Shown: positions 8,018-17,141, numbered from the stretch's first letter. The stretch: 64,000 nt of DNA from Xanthomonas campestris pv. badrii (GCF_012848175.1 NZ_CP051651.1:3596001-3660000); one strand, 5' to 3'. Translations and numbers: made by a program. The notes: generated by a model not told the origin, from the letters alone.

Positions 8018-8353
8018 ATGTCGGCGCAGTTCGAAAACAGCTTCACCAGTCAGTTCGCGTCTGCCGCAGCACGTGCCAACCAGTTGGCATTGGACACGCT
8101 GGAACAGAACGTCAACGCGACCACCAGCTTCTTCGGTGAGTTCGCGCAGGCCCGCGACCTGGGTGCCTACCAGACGCTTTGGCCCAAGGGCCTGCAGCTG
8201 GCCCGCGACAACCTGGAACGGCTGGCATCGGTCAACCAGGAAGTGGTCGGAATGGGACTGAAGATGTCCAGCGAGCTTGGGCAGTTTGCCAAGCAGCAGT
8301 TCGATACCGGCAGCGCAACGGCCGGTGCGGCAGGCAAGACCCGGCGCAAGTAA
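8018..8353 (+). CDS. Phasin family protein
   Basis: 111 residues, no signal peptide, almost entirely amphipathic helix. The pattern FTSQFASAAARANQLALDTLEQNVNATTSFF (quoted here only as positions 8-38) followed by LWPKGLQLARDNLERLASVNQEV fits the Phasin_2 family, proteins that coat polyhydroxyalkanoate granules. No PHA synthase gene lies in the window, so a granule role is inferred from family. It stands alone, with its own promoter and a strong downstream terminator. Confidence 0.8.
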   Translation: MSAQFENSFTSQFASAAARANQLALDTLEQNVNATTSFFGEFAQARDLGAYQTLWPKGLQLARDNLERLASVNQEVVGMGLKMSSELGQFAKQQFDTGSATAGAAGKTRRK

Positions 8354-8406
8354 CGGCCACCAAAATTCAGCGTCTTTGCATGGGTCCCTCCCCCCGTGCA
8401 ATCCGG

Positions 8407-8440
8407 CCCGACAGATCCCTCCCTCTGTCGGGCTTTTTTA
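8407..8440 (+). terminator. Rho-independent terminator after phasin gene
   Basis: 9-bp perfect stem CCCGACAGA / TCTGTCGGG (8407-8415, 8424-8432) followed by CTTTTTT. This is the most typical intrinsic terminator in this part of the window. Confidence 0.9.
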
Positions 8441-8492
8441 TGGGCGTCTTGCCGGGCGTTTCTCACCAGCATACCCAGCTGACGAGTGCTCC

Positions 8493-9185
8493 TTACGTCC
8501 TGTCAGCCGGTCCAGCCGGCAGCTGCAGACCGTGCGCCTGGCTGGCGGGATCGGCGCCCGGCCGCCAGGAGATTCGTCCCCAGCACGGCATCGCCAGCCG
8601 CTGGCCCAGCATGGCGATGTTCTCTTCGACCCGCTCCATCTGCGGATCCACCTCGTTGGCGATCCAGCCCACGCACGCCAGCCCGTCGGCCGCGATGGCT
8701 GCGGCAGTCAGGCGCGCATGGTTGATGCAGCCCAGCCGCACACCGACCACCAGCACCACCGGAAGCTGCAGCCTGCGCACCAGATCGGCTTGATCCAGGG
8801 TTGCGCTTAGCGGCGCGGCCCAGCCACCGACGCCTTCGACCACCACCACCTGCGCCTGCGCGCGCAACTGCGCGAAGGCACGGATGATCGGCTCCAGCGA
8901 CAAGGTCACCCCCACGTCGGCAGCGGCCAGTTCCGGCGCCAGTGGCGCGGGCAAGGCATAGGGATTGAGCGTGGCGTAGTCAGGCTGCGGATCGCTGGCG
9001 GCCTGCAATGCCAGCGCATCTTCGTTGCGCCACCCTTGCGGCGTGCGCTCACAGCCGCTGGCGACCGGCTTCATTCCCACCGCGGTGTGGCCGCGCGCGC
9101 GCAGGGCATGCAGCAGGGCGGTGCTGCCCATGGTCTTGCCAATGCCGGTATCGGTGCCGGTCACGTAGAATGCCGGGTACTGCAT
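8493..9185 (-). CDS. bioD: Dethiobiotin synthetase
   Basis: 230 residues from the ATG at 9183-9185. It uses ATP and CO2 to close the ureido ring of dethiobiotin in biotin synthesis. The N-terminal P-loop reads TGTDTGIGKT (9-18), the family signature. Further marks are VGMKPVASGC (catalytic Lys region), VVEGVGGWAAPL and LVVGVRLGCINHARLT. The C-terminus is about the usual length (220-235). bioA, bioB and bioF are not adjacent, so biotin genes are dispersed. The upstream spacer carries a heptamer repeat. Confidence 0.93.
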   Translation of the reverse strand: MQYPAFYVTGTDTGIGKTMGSTALLHALRARGHTAVGMKPVASGCERTPQGWRNEDALALQAASDPQPDYATLNPYALPAPLAPELAAADVGVTLSLEPIIRAFAQLRAQAQVVVVEGVGGWAAPLSATLDQADLVRRLQLPVVLVVGVRLGCINHARLTAAAIAADGLACVGWIANEVDPQMERVEENIAMLGQRLAMPCWGRISWRPGADPASQAHGLQLPAGPADRT

Positions 9186-9250
9186 GCGCCTGATCCTGCG
9201 GCCGCGCCGCCATTGCCGTGAGGGCGCGCAGCATAGCGCAGCGCAGGCTG

Positions 9251-9292
9251 GGGATTGGGGATTGGGGATTGGGGAGGCGGGAGGCGGGAGGC
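9251..9292. repeat. Six perfect heptamers (3 GGGATTG, 3 GGGAGGC)
   Basis: Three GGGATTG units (9251-9271) run directly into three GGGAGGC units (9272-9292), in the divergent spacer between bioD and the methionine sulfoxide reductase gene. The unit is related to the GGGAATC heptamers in the atp operon spacers. Confidence 0.9.
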
Positions 9293-9425
9293 GAATCTGG
9301 ATCGTCAGCCTTTGACATGCTTGCCCGGGTGGCGATGCGGCTGTAAAACGGTGTCCGCCGCTGCCGCGCAGAGCCACCGCCACCGTCGCAGCGCCGCGGC
9401 AGAGCGCCGCTGCTAAACTTCGCGC

Positions 9426-9908
9426 ATGTTCGCCACCTCATCGCTGACCGGCAGCAAGCCGGAACAATATGCCCAGCTCACCGCCCAGGCCCAGGCCCTG
9501 GTACACGGCGAGCCGGACCGGGTCGCCAATGCCGCCAACCTGGCCGCGCTGATCTTCCATGCGCTGCCGTCGCTGAACTGGGCCGGCTTCTACTTTTACG
9601 ACGGACGTGAGCTGGTGGTCGGGCCGTTCCAGGGCCTGCCGGCATGCGTGCGCATCCCGCTGGACAAGGGCGTGTGCGGCGCAGCCGCCAGTACCCGGCA
9701 GACCCAGCGTATTGCCGACGTGGACGCGTTCCCCGGGCATATCGCCTGCGATTCGGCCTCGCGTTCGGAGCTGGTGGTTCCGCTGGTCAAGGGCGATGCG
9801 CTGATCGGCGTGCTGGACCTGGATAGCCCGGAGCTGGACCGCTTCGATGCGGACGACCAGCGCGGACTGGAAGCAATTGCGCACGTCTTCGTCGGCGCAT
9901 TGACGTGA
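9426..9908 (+). CDS. msrC: Free methionine-(R)-sulfoxide reductase (GAF domain)
   Basis: 160 residues, one GAF domain, cytoplasmic. It reduces free methionine-R-sulfoxide. Three Cys occupy the family's catalytic spacing: C74 (PACVRIPL), C84 (KGVCGAA) and C108 (HIACDS), offsets of 10 and 24 as in the E. coli enzyme (84, 94, 118). NWAGFYFY and VLDLDSPELDRFD are further family segments. Its stop overlaps the GTG start of the next gene (GTGA), so the two are coupled. Confidence 0.92.
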   Translation: MFATSSLTGSKPEQYAQLTAQAQALVHGEPDRVANAANLAALIFHALPSLNWAGFYFYDGRELVVGPFQGLPACVRIPLDKGVCGAAASTRQTQRIADVDAFPGHIACDSASRSELVVPLVKGDALIGVLDLDSPELDRFDADDQRGLEAIAHVFVGALT

Positions 9909-10297
9909 CCACCCAGCGGCTGCGCAACATCGGCCCCAAGAGCGCAGCGTGGCTGCGCCAGGTCGGCTTGCGCACGCAGCAGGATCTGCAGGCGGTCGGT
10001 GCGGTGGGTGCCTTCGTCAAGGTGCGCCGCGCCGGCTTCAAGCCCAGCCTCAACCTCCTGTATTCGCTGGAAGGCGCACTGGCCGACTGCCACTGGCAGG
10101 ACGTGCCGGAAACGCGCCGGCATGCCTTATTGGCCGAATACGAAGCAGTCAGCGCACTGCTGCCGGTCCGCGGCCGCGCGGTCGGTGGGCCGGTGGAAAC
10201 CGTGCACTATGCGCGCGCCGACAACGACGACACGCACGCCGATGCCGGCGACGCACCCGATGACGATGCGCGCATGGACGCAACGCACGACGAGTGA
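9905..10297 (+). CDS. TfoX C-terminal domain protein
   Basis: 130 residues, starting at the GTG that overlaps the previous stop. Residues 1-80 match the TfoX C-terminal (TfoX_C) domain: LRNIGPKSAAWLRQVGL, then a helix-hairpin-helix-like stretch and PSLNLLYSLEGAL. The N-terminal TfoX domain of the competence regulator is absent. The last 30 residues are an Asp-rich tail (DNDDTHADAGDAPDDDARM). Stand-alone TfoX_C proteins lack a defined role; coupling to the sulfoxide reductase suggests co-expression only. Confidence 0.8.
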   Translation: MTTQRLRNIGPKSAAWLRQVGLRTQQDLQAVGAVGAFVKVRRAGFKPSLNLLYSLEGALADCHWQDVPETRRHALLAEYEAVSALLPVRGRAVGGPVETVHYARADNDDTHADAGDAPDDDARMDATHDE

Positions 10298-10570
10298 GTT
10301 GCCGGCATGTGGCGCCCAGCGCGGGACATACCGTGATGCCCTGCCTGTCCGCTACAGGATGCGGCCGGTTGAAGTTGTTACCAGGGCCTGGCCATCCGCC
10401 ACTGACGGCGAGTTGATGCCGGCAGCAGCGCGTCTGCCGTGACCAGGGATTCAATGCAGCACTACTGACGCAGGCACTGCACGGCGACACGCGCTGGCGA
10501 AAGCGCGTTGGAGCAGTCATTACCTACCCAAGAGCGCTTATGCCCCCGCAGCACGGAGTGCGCAGAGGTG

Positions 10571-11230
10571 TCAGCCTGGGGTGTGTAACGCCAGCAGTTC
10601 GCGCATATCGTCGACCAGAACAACCGCACCGGAGCTTTGCGGATCGAAGCCGCGCAGGTAGCCGTAACGCACCATCGCCAGCGGCATGCTGGCAGCATGT
10701 GCCGCCGCCGCATCGGTGCCCGAATCGCCGACCATCAAGCAGTGCTGCGGGGCGCGCTGGAACTGCGTGGCCAGATGCAGCAATGGTGCCGGGTCGGGCT
10801 TGCGCTGCGGCAACGAATCGCCGCCGAGCACCGCACTGAACAGCGCGGCGATACCCAGGTGCTCGAGCAAGGGAGCGATGAAGCGCGAGGGCTTGTTGGT
10901 ACACAGCGCCAATGTTGCACCGGCGTCGCGCAGGCCGCGCAATGCCTCGGCAACACCGGGATACAGCTGCGGGTCGTGCAGCAGGCTGGCGGCATAGTGC
11001 CGCATCATCACCGGCATTTCCGTTTCGGCATCATGGGTGCCGCCAGCTTCGCGCAGTGCGGTGGCGAGCAGCACCTGCACACCCTCACCGATCCAGCTGC
11101 GGATGGTGGATTCGCTGAACTGCGGCAAGCCCAGCTCCTGCAAGGTGGCGTTGAGCGCCTCGGCGATGTTGGGCGCACTGTCCACCAAGGTACCGTCCAG
11201 ATCGAAAATCACCAGCGGATACGCAAACAT
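10571..11230 (-). CDS. gph: Phosphoglycolate phosphatase (HAD family)
   Basis: 219 residues. It dephosphorylates 2-phosphoglycolate, a by-product of oxidative DNA repair. HAD motif I is FDLDGTLVDS with nucleophile D10 and acid/base D12; motif II lies at ALCTNKP; the conserved Lys at QRKPDPAPLLH; and motif IV at MVGDSGTDAAAAHAA. The helical cap segment (APNIAEALNATLQELG, IRSWIGEGV) is the Gph type. The start ATG at 11228-11230 is preceded by GAAGG. It faces no obvious operon partner. Confidence 0.88.
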   Translation of the reverse strand: MFAYPLVIFDLDGTLVDSAPNIAEALNATLQELGLPQFSESTIRSWIGEGVQVLLATALREAGGTHDAETEMPVMMRHYAASLLHDPQLYPGVAEALRGLRDAGATLALCTNKPSRFIAPLLEHLGIAALFSAVLGGDSLPQRKPDPAPLLHLATQFQRAPQHCLMVGDSGTDAAAAHAASMPLAMVRYGYLRGFDPQSSGAVVLVDDMRELLALHTPG

Positions 11231-11354
11231 GCAGAAGGCCTCGTGCGGGGGGCGTGTCAGTGTACGCAGTGCGGGATTTACGCTACGTCAGCGCGGACGC
11301 GGTCATCTCGGTCAATAGAGACAGCCTGATGCAACGTCCACACCTTGCATCGAC

Positions 11355-12431
11355 CTACGCCTGCGGCACTTCGCCAAACAACTGCCCCTGCACCGCGCCC
11401 TCTTCCGCATCGCTGAAACCGCTCAATCCCACACCGACCAGGCGGAAACGCGTCTCGGCCGGCAGCTCCACGCGCCGCGTCAGCGCCAAGGCGATCTGCG
11501 CCAACGCATCCAATGAGGCAGGCGCTTGCTCGGGTGTATGCGAGCGCGTGAGGATGCGGAAGTTCGAGGTCTTCAACTTCAACACCACCGTGCGCCCGAT
11601 GCGTTCGGTGCGACGCGTCGCCAGCCAGGTTTTCTCGGCCAGACGCAGGATGTGCGGATCCAGCGCCTCCAACCCCAGGTCTTCGCTGAAGGTATCTTCC
11701 GACGACACCGACTGCACTTCCTGGTCCGGCTCTACCGGACGTTCGTCGATGCCGCGCGCGCGGCGATACAGGCTGTGCCCGAAGCTGCCGAAATGCGCCT
11801 GCAGTTCTTCCAGCGGGCGCAGGCGCAGGTCGGCAACGGTCACGATGCCCAGCGCCGCCAGCTTGGCATCCATCACCTTGCCCACGCCGGGAATGCGGTT
11901 GACCTTGAGCGGAAGCAGGAAGGCATCCACCCGGCTGGGCGCGATGACGAACTGGCCATCGGGCTTGCGCCAGTCCGATGCGATCTTGGCCAGGAACTTG
12001 TTCGGCGCGATGCCGGCCGAGGCGGTGAGCTGGGTTTCCTCGCGGATCTGGCTGCGGATCAGCTGCGCGATCTCGGTGGCCAGCTGCATGCCGGTCTTGG
12101 CCTGCGTGACATCCAGATACGCCTCGTCCAGCGACAACGGCTCGACCAGATCGGTATGCCGATGGAAGATCTCGCGCACCTGTCGCGACACCGCCTTGTA
12201 GCGCGCAAAATCCGGCGGCACGAACACTGCATCCGGGCACAGACGCTCCGCGCGCAGGGCCGGCATGGCCGAGCGGATGCCGAAGGTACGCGCTTCATAG
12301 GATGCCGCGCACACCACCGACCGCGCGCCGCGCCAGGCCACCACCACCGGCTTGCCGCGCAGGCCCGGATCGTCACGTTGCTCCACGGACGCGTAGAACG
12401 CATCCATGTCCACGTGCACGATCTTGCGCAT
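11355..12431 (-). CDS. dinB: DNA polymerase IV
   Basis: 358 residues from the ATG that gives MRKIVHVDMDAFYASVE; upstream in-frame starts add an unrelated stretch. It is a Y-family translesion polymerase. Metal ligands are D8/D10 in VDMDAF and the SLDEAYLD pair near residue 103. Further family segments are RSVVCAASYEAR, GIAPNKFLAKIASDW, RIPGVGKVM (helix-hairpin-helix) and a little-finger domain from about 240. The C-terminus GAVQGQLFGEVPQA ends in QLFGE, close to the QLxLxF beta-clamp-binding pattern. No LexA box was identified upstream. Confidence 0.93.
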   Translation of the reverse strand: MRKIVHVDMDAFYASVEQRDDPGLRGKPVVVAWRGARSVVCAASYEARTFGIRSAMPALRAERLCPDAVFVPPDFARYKAVSRQVREIFHRHTDLVEPLSLDEAYLDVTQAKTGMQLATEIAQLIRSQIREETQLTASAGIAPNKFLAKIASDWRKPDGQFVIAPSRVDAFLLPLKVNRIPGVGKVMDAKLAALGIVTVADLRLRPLEELQAHFGSFGHSLYRRARGIDERPVEPDQEVQSVSSEDTFSEDLGLEALDPHILRLAEKTWLATRRTERIGRTVVLKLKTSNFRILTRSHTPEQAPASLDALAQIALALTRRVELPAETRFRLVGVGLSGFSDAEEGAVQGQLFGEVPQA

Positions 12432-12774
12432 CAAGCTGGCGTCTCTCCACAAGTAGTAGCCCATGATAGATCAGCTGCGTCTCACGCCTTGAGCATGCGC
12501 AGGCCGTGGCCGCACCTGCGAAACGGGCGCGACTGCCGACGATTGAGCACGAGTGGGACGCGCCACTGCTCCGCGGCACCGGCCGACGACAGCGTCCCGG
12601 CCAGGCATTGGTTGCCCGCCGAGGGTCAGGGAACGCAGCTGCGCGGCCGCGTGCCGCACTGCGCAATCGCCTGAAAACAGCACGCAGGCGTACGGATAAA
12701 ACGTTTGATTGAACCGCGCGCCCTCATGCACCCTTGCCGCCCTTGCCTTTCGCTTCTTGCAGGAAACGTTCGTC
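12432..12774. other. Non-coding spacer between dinB and fabA
   Basis: 343 bp, divergent promoter region. Frames here are short and lack start signals. I see no clear promoter boxes; the fabA side has an AT-richer stretch around 12695-12715. Confidence 0.5.
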
Positions 12775-13290
12775 ATGACCCGTCAAAGTGCGTACTCGCG
12801 CGACCAATTGTTGGCCAGCGCGCGTGGGGAATTGTTTGGACCCGACAGCGGCCGGTTGCCGAACGACCCGATGCTGATGTTCGACCGCATCACCGAGATC
12901 AGCGACACCGGCGGCGCGCATGGCAAGGGCGTGATCCACGCTGAACTCGACGTGCACCCGGACCTGTGGTTCTTCGGCTGCCACTTCATCGGCGACCCGG
13001 TGATGCCCGGCTGCCTGGGGCTGGATGCGATGTGGCAGTTGACCGGCTTCTTCCTGACCTGGATCGGTGCGCCCGGCCGCGGCCGCGCCCTGGGCTGCGG
13101 AGAGGTCAAGTTCACCGGCCAGGTGCTGCCGAGCGCCAAACTGGTGAGCTACGAGATCGATGTCAGCCGCGTGATCAACCGCAAGCTGGTGATGGCGCAG
13201 ACCGATGCACGCATGCTGGTGGACGGGCGCGAGATCTACACCGCCAAGGATCTGCGCGTGGGCATGTTCACTTCGACGGAGAGCTTCTGA
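12775..13290 (+). CDS. fabA: 3-hydroxydecanoyl-ACP dehydratase/isomerase FabA
   Basis: 171 residues, the standard FabA length, from the ATG at 12775 with AGGAAA upstream. It dehydrates 3-hydroxydecanoyl-ACP and isomerises trans-2- to cis-3-decenoyl-ACP, the branch point to unsaturated fatty acids. Catalytic H70 lies in [10 protein letters not shown] and D84 in [20 protein letters not shown] is the isomerase-type signature. It is immediately followed, with overlapping stop and start, by fabB, the usual co-expressed partner. Confidence 0.96.
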   Translation: MTRQSAYSRDQLLASARGELFGPDSGRLPNDPMLMFDRITEISDTGGAHGKGVIHAELDVHPDLWFFGCHFIGDPVMPGCLGLDAMWQLTGFFLTWIGAPGRGRALGCGEVKFTGQVLPSAKLVSYEIDVSRVINRKLVMAQTDARMLVDGREIYTAKDLRVGMFTSTESF

Positions 13291-14498
13291 TGCGTCGCGT
13301 CGTCGTCACCGGAATGGGCATCAATTCGTGCCTGGGCAATGACCTGGAGACCGTGTCCACCGCACTGCGCGAGAGCCGTTCCGGCATCACCGCCCTGCCC
13401 GATCACGCCGAGGCAGGCCTGCGCAGCCAGGTCGGCGGCGCGGTGGCGCTGGATCTGGAGGCGTTGATCGACCGCAAGCTCAAACGTTTCATGGGCGATG
13501 CGTGCGCGTATGCGTATCTGGCCATGCGCGATGCGATCGCCGATGCCGGCCTGAGCGCCGACCAGGTCAGCGACCTGCGCACCGGCGTGATTGCCGGTTC
13601 CGGCGGCGGATCCAGCCAGTGGCAGGTGGAAACGGCCGATCTGCTGCGCGCGCGCGGCGTGCGCAAGGTGGGCCCGTACATGGTGCCGCGCACGATGTGT
13701 TCGGCGGTCTCCGCATCGCTGGCCACCGCGTTCAAGATCCGCGGCCTGAGCTACTCGTTGTCGGCCGCCTGCGCGACCTCGGCGCATTGCATCGGTGCGG
13801 CCGCCGACCTGATCCGCCACGGCGCGCAGGACGTGATGTTCGCCGGTGCCGGCGAAGAACTGCACTGGACCATGAGCGGGATGTTCGACGCGATGGGCGC
13901 GCTGTCCACCGGCTTCAACGATCGCCCGGCGGTAGCCTCGCGCCCGTATGACGCGCAGCGCGATGGGTTCGTGATCGGCAGCGGCGGCGGCATGCTGGTG
14001 CTGGAGGACTACGACCATGCCATCGCGCGCGGCGCGCGCATCCATGCCGAGTTGCTCGGTTACGGCGTGACCTCCGATGGCGCGGACATGGTCGCGCCCA
14101 GCGGCGAAGGCGCGGTGCGCTGCATGCATATGGCCATGCAGGGGCTGGATCGCCCGATCGATTACCTCAACACCCACGGCACCTCCACGCCGCTGGGCGA
14201 TGTCACCGAACTGGGCGCCGTGCGCGAGGTATTCGGCAACACCGTGCCGCCGCTGTCCTCGACCAAGGCGCTGTCGGGCCATTCGCTGGGAACGGCCAGC
14301 GTGCACGAAGCGATCTTCTGCCTGCTGATGCTGCGCGACGGCTTCATGGCCGGCTCGGCGCATATCGACGAACTCGATCCGCGTGCCGAAGGCTTCCCCA
14401 TCCTGCGGCAGACCCAGCAGGCGAGCTTGAACACGGTGATGTCCAACAGCTTCGGCTTTGGCGGCACCAACGGCACGTTGGTATTTGGTCGGGTGTGA
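13290..14498 (+). CDS. fabB: 3-oxoacyl-ACP synthase I FabB
   Basis: 402 residues; its ATG overlaps the fabA stop (TGATG). It elongates cis-3-decenoyl-ACP and other acyl-ACPs by decarboxylative condensation with malonyl-ACP. The catalytic triad is C161 ([10 protein letters not shown]), H296 ([11 protein letters not shown]) and H331 ([10 protein letters not shown]). GFGGTN near the C-terminus is the usual glycine loop. Length and the fabA partner point to FabB rather than FabF. Confidence 0.95.
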   Translation: MRRVVVTGMGINSCLGNDLETVSTALRESRSGITALPDHAEAGLRSQVGGAVALDLEALIDRKLKRFMGDACAYAYLAMRDAIADAGLSADQVSDLRTGVIAGSGGGSSQWQVETADLLRARGVRKVGPYMVPRTMCSAVSASLATAFKIRGLSYSLSAACATSAHCIGAAADLIRHGAQDVMFAGAGEELHWTMSGMFDAMGALSTGFNDRPAVASRPYDAQRDGFVIGSGGGMLVLEDYDHAIARGARIHAELLGYGVTSDGADMVAPSGEGAVRCMHMAMQGLDRPIDYLNTHGTSTPLGDVTELGAVREVFGNTVPPLSSTKALSGHSLGTASVHEAIFCLLMLRDGFMAGSAHIDELDPRAEGFPILRQTQQASLNTVMSNSFGFGGTNGTLVFGRV

Positions 14499-14970
14499 TG
14501 GCAGACGTGGATGTCGGGCAGGCATGTAGTTGCCTGTTCGATATCTGCCCATCAGTTGCGTCGGCACTTCGACGGCCGTGCTGGTCGGTGGTCGAGACTT
14601 TGTACTGTCGATCCTTGATATGGATCCTGTTGCTCCGACCAGTCGCCCGCGTGAGCCGACTCTGGCGTCTGGCAAGAGGCAGCCGTTGCCAGCGGCCACG
14701 CTGACAAGGCCGATAAGATCGTGGCAAAGCTCGCGTAGCCGTCGTTGCGCGGCATCTCTACTCTCATAAACCCTGAGGCGGATACTTGCTAATCCCACCT
14801 TGCAGGATGAGCAGGCGGTCTAGGCCCTAGCTTTTGCATAGGCGACCCGCAAAGCCTAGGATTAGATCCTCTAACATGACCACTACTAGGCCGCACTGTG
14901 TTAGCTTATCTAACCAACGCTCGTCCAGCGAGGACGCACCAGTCGCTCTTGCCGCTCATAAGGATGTGCT
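14499..14970. other. Non-coding region upstream of the immunity array
   Basis: 472 bp, visibly less GC-rich than its surroundings. No credible gene. Its last 140 bp resemble the sequences upstream of the second and third immunity genes (CTTTTGC... GCAAAGCCTAGG against CTTTGCC... GCAAGGTCTAGG), so it is the ancestral form of the duplicated leader. Confidence 0.6.
14834..14862 (+). promoter_or_regulatory. Possible promoter of the first immunity gene
   Basis: TTGCAT (14834-14839), 17-bp spacer, TAGGAT (14857-14862). Equivalent boxes (TTGCCC or TTGCCT with TAGGCT) occur before copies two and three, suggesting each copy carries its own promoter. Confidence 0.4.
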
Positions 14971-15804
14971 GTGTCTACCCTGCTACGAATGGCCTTGCTG
15001 TCGTTGTTATTGGTCTGTGCCAGCTGCGGCGGCGTGTCGTTGCCTGCGCCTGCGCAGCAGTCGGCGTATCCACTGCGCTCGTATTTCCCCGATCCCAAGG
15101 CACAGGCGCTGGCGCTGGCCGCCGAACATGGCAACGTCAAGGAAGTGCGACGGTTGATGAAAGAGGAGCACGTTGATCCTGATGTGATCTTTTCCAAGGA
15201 CGGCTACCCGCTGCTGATGTGGCCGATCCTCACGCAGAACCCCGAGGGGTTGCGGGCGATGCTGGGGAATGGAGCAGATCCCAATGCACGCAAGCTACAC
15301 CCGCAGCAGCATACGACGCGATTCAAAGGGCGTTATGAAGACAATGCGATGGTCTGGGCTGCCAAACAGGAAGATCCGGTCTATCTGAAATTACTGCTCG
15401 ATCATGGCGGCGACCCAAACGCCCGTAACTCCAACGGCGAAACCCTACTTCTGCAGGCATTCCTTACCCAAAATAAATGGGAGAACGTAAAGCTCTTGGT
15501 GGAACGTGGAGCGGATGTGAATGCAGAAAGTCAGGGCAGCTCGATCTTTCTTGACTATGCAGCAAGAGGTGGCTTTGAACAGTCATATTGGCTCATCAAC
15601 CACGGCGCCAGCTTCAGCGATGAACGTGTAATTTCCGCAGTCTTCTGGCATCCCGGCAATCCAACTGATCCAACCTGGCAACGCAAGTGCCAACAATTTT
15701 TGTTGCAGCATGGCATCCAACGACCGCCGTTGCCCGAAAATTACCGGAGTATGCGCAAAGCCTTCGGCTTCCGGTCCGAAGAAAAAGATATTCCGTTACT
15801 TTGA
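14971..15804 (+). CDS. Ankyrin-repeat lipoprotein, putative effector immunity protein, copy 1
   Basis: 277 residues starting at a GTG with AAGGA 7 bp upstream. Residues 1-18 are a lipoprotein signal (MALLSLLLVCAS) ending before C19, followed by Gly, which favours outer-membrane sorting. Residues ~45-240 form about five ankyrin-type repeats: AAEHGNVKEVRRLM, GLRAMLGNGADPN, PVYLKLLLDHGGDPN, NVKLLVERGADVN, then a diverged repeat with INHGASFSDERV. It belongs to a run of three paralogues ending at a lipase with a type IV secretion signal. Periplasmic lipoproteins beside such effectors are typically their immunity proteins; ankyrin immunity proteins are known for lipase toxins. Function is therefore inferred from context. 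Confidence 0.75.
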   Translation: MSTLLRMALLSLLLVCASCGGVSLPAPAQQSAYPLRSYFPDPKAQALALAAEHGNVKEVRRLMKEEHVDPDVIFSKDGYPLLMWPILTQNPEGLRAMLGNGADPNARKLHPQQHTTRFKGRYEDNAMVWAAKQEDPVYLKLLLDHGGDPNARNSNGETLLLQAFLTQNKWENVKLLVERGADVNAESQGSSIFLDYAARGGFEQSYWLINHGASFSDERVISAVFWHPGNPTDPTWQRKCQQFLLQHGIQRPPLPENYRSMRKAFGFRSEEKDIPLL

Positions 15805-15830
15805 TCCACCACTGAAGAAGGAATTTTCAG

Positions 15831-15986
15831 ATGACCACTCTCGCAGACCACCAGCAGCAACGCGCCTTACTCGAGCAGCTACGGACCAGCAGCGATCCAC
15901 AGGCTTGGCAGCAAGCCGAAAAACTGCAAACGTCTTATTACGACCGCGAGACGCTTTGCCCACGCCGCGTGCAAGGTCTAGGCTAA
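15831..15986 (+). pseudogene. Truncated 5' end of the lipase effector gene, remnant 1
   Basis: 51 codons after an AGAAGGAA ribosome site, 26 bp downstream of immunity copy 1, exactly where the full effector lies after copy 3. Residues 1-40 (MTTLADHQQQRALLEQLRTS onward to YYDRE) match effector residues 1-40 with few changes. From there the frame runs into duplicated leader sequence (TLCPRRVQGLG) and stops. The break after DRE marks a duplication junction. Confidence 0.85.
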
Positions 15987-16043
15987 GCCATACACGGTCG
16001 GCACAGAGCGCTGATCGCTTCTACCGCTTCATAAGGATGCGCT

Positions 16044-16904
16044 GTGCCCAGATTGGTACAAATCGTCACGCTGTCGTTGTTCTTGGCCTGTGCAAGCTGC
16101 GGTGGCGTGTCGTTGCCTGCGCCTGCGCAGCAGTCCGCGTATCCACTACGCTCGTATTTCCCCGATCCCAAGGCACAGGCGCTGGCGCTGGCCGCCGAGC
16201 ATGGCAACGTCAAGGAAGTGCGGCGGTTGATGAAAGAGGAGCGCGTCGATCCTGATGTGATCTTTTCCAAGCACGGCTACCCGCTGCTGATGTGGCCAAT
16301 TCTCACGCAGAACCCCGAGGGGTTGCGGGCGATGCTGGAGAATGGGGCAGATCCCAACGTTGCAAAGCCGTATCCACCTGAGCCCGGGAGTAGCAGCACT
16401 CCAACGAATCATGCCAATGCCATGGTGTGGGCTGCCAAGCAGGATGATCCGATCTACTTGAAGTTGCTCCTGGACCATGGCGGCGATCCGAACACGAGAA
16501 ATGCAAACAATGAAACGTTGCTTTTGCAAGCATTCCTTTCGCAAAACAAATGGGAGAACGTGAAGCTGCTGGTGGAACGCGGGGCTGATGTGAATGCCAC
16601 GAGTCAAGGTGTTCCTATCCTGTTCAATTATGCTGCTCGTGGGGGTTTTGAGCAGGCCTACTGGCTACTTGAACACGGCGCAGATCCGGGGGAAGGAAGC
16701 CCGCCTCCGCTCCCAAAAAACCTTTCCATTGTAGAAAGTATTTTTTGGCACCCTGGCAATCCAAATGATCCAACCTGGCAGCGCAAGTGCCAGCAATGGT
16801 TGTTGCAGCGCGGATACCAGCGTCCCCCTTTACCTGAAAGTTTCCGAAGCATGCGCAAAGCCTTCGGCTTCCCCTCCGAAGAAAAAGACATTCCGTTGCT
16901 TTGA
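16044..16904 (+). CDS. Ankyrin-repeat lipoprotein, putative effector immunity protein, copy 2
   Basis: 286 residues, GTG start after AAGGATGC. Signal peptide and lipobox (FLACASCGG) and residues 20-98 are nearly identical to copies 1 and 3. Residues ~98-112 are replaced by an unrelated VAKPYPPEPGSSSTPTNH segment, where copies 1 and 3 share KLHPQQ...RFKGRYED. The last repeat also differs (HGADPGEGSPPPLPKNLS). The C-terminal block from WHPGNP to the end (GFPSEEKDIPLL) is shared by all three. The mosaic pattern suggests diversification of a recognition surface on a constant scaffold. Confidence 0.75.
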   Translation: MPRLVQIVTLSLFLACASCGGVSLPAPAQQSAYPLRSYFPDPKAQALALAAEHGNVKEVRRLMKEERVDPDVIFSKHGYPLLMWPILTQNPEGLRAMLENGADPNVAKPYPPEPGSSSTPTNHANAMVWAAKQDDPIYLKLLLDHGGDPNTRNANNETLLLQAFLSQNKWENVKLLVERGADVNATSQGVPILFNYAARGGFEQAYWLLEHGADPGEGSPPPLPKNLSIVESIFWHPGNPNDPTWQRKCQQWLLQRGYQRPPLPESFRSMRKAFGFPSEEKDIPLL

Positions 16905-16928
16905 TCGATCACTGAAGAAGGTTTTCAG

Positions 16929-17078
16929 ATGCCCACTCTCGCAGATCACCAGCAGCAGCGTGCCGCACTCGAGCAACTACGGGCCAGCAGTGGTCCCAGA
17001 CCCGGCAGCAAGCCGAGAAACTGCAAACGCTTTATTACGACCGCGAGACGCTTTGCCTGCGCCGCGCGCAAGGTCTAG
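16929..17078 (+). pseudogene. Truncated 5' end of the lipase effector gene, remnant 2
   Basis: 49 codons downstream of immunity copy 2, beginning MPTLADHQQQRAALEQLRAS. A 1-bp deletion around 16992-17000 (TGGTCCCAGACCC against CGATCCACAGGCAC in the full gene) shifts the frame, after which it ends at a TAG. The nucleotide match to the effector start continues to CGACCGCGAG, then switches to leader sequence at the same point as remnant 1. Confidence 0.85.
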
Positions 17079-17141
17079 GCTAAGGCCATACACGGCCGGC
17101 ACAGAGCGCTGGTCGCTTCTACCGCTTCATAAGGATGCGCT

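Noticed and set aside
14499..14970. A tRNA or attachment site explaining the low-GC region before the effector locus
   Set aside because: I could not fold a cloverleaf and found no direct repeat at the far end of the locus.
15831..17078. The two effector remnants as small independent genes (for example toxin adaptors)
   Set aside because: Both end by running into duplicated leader sequence at the same breakpoint, and one is frameshifted, so they are duplication scars.
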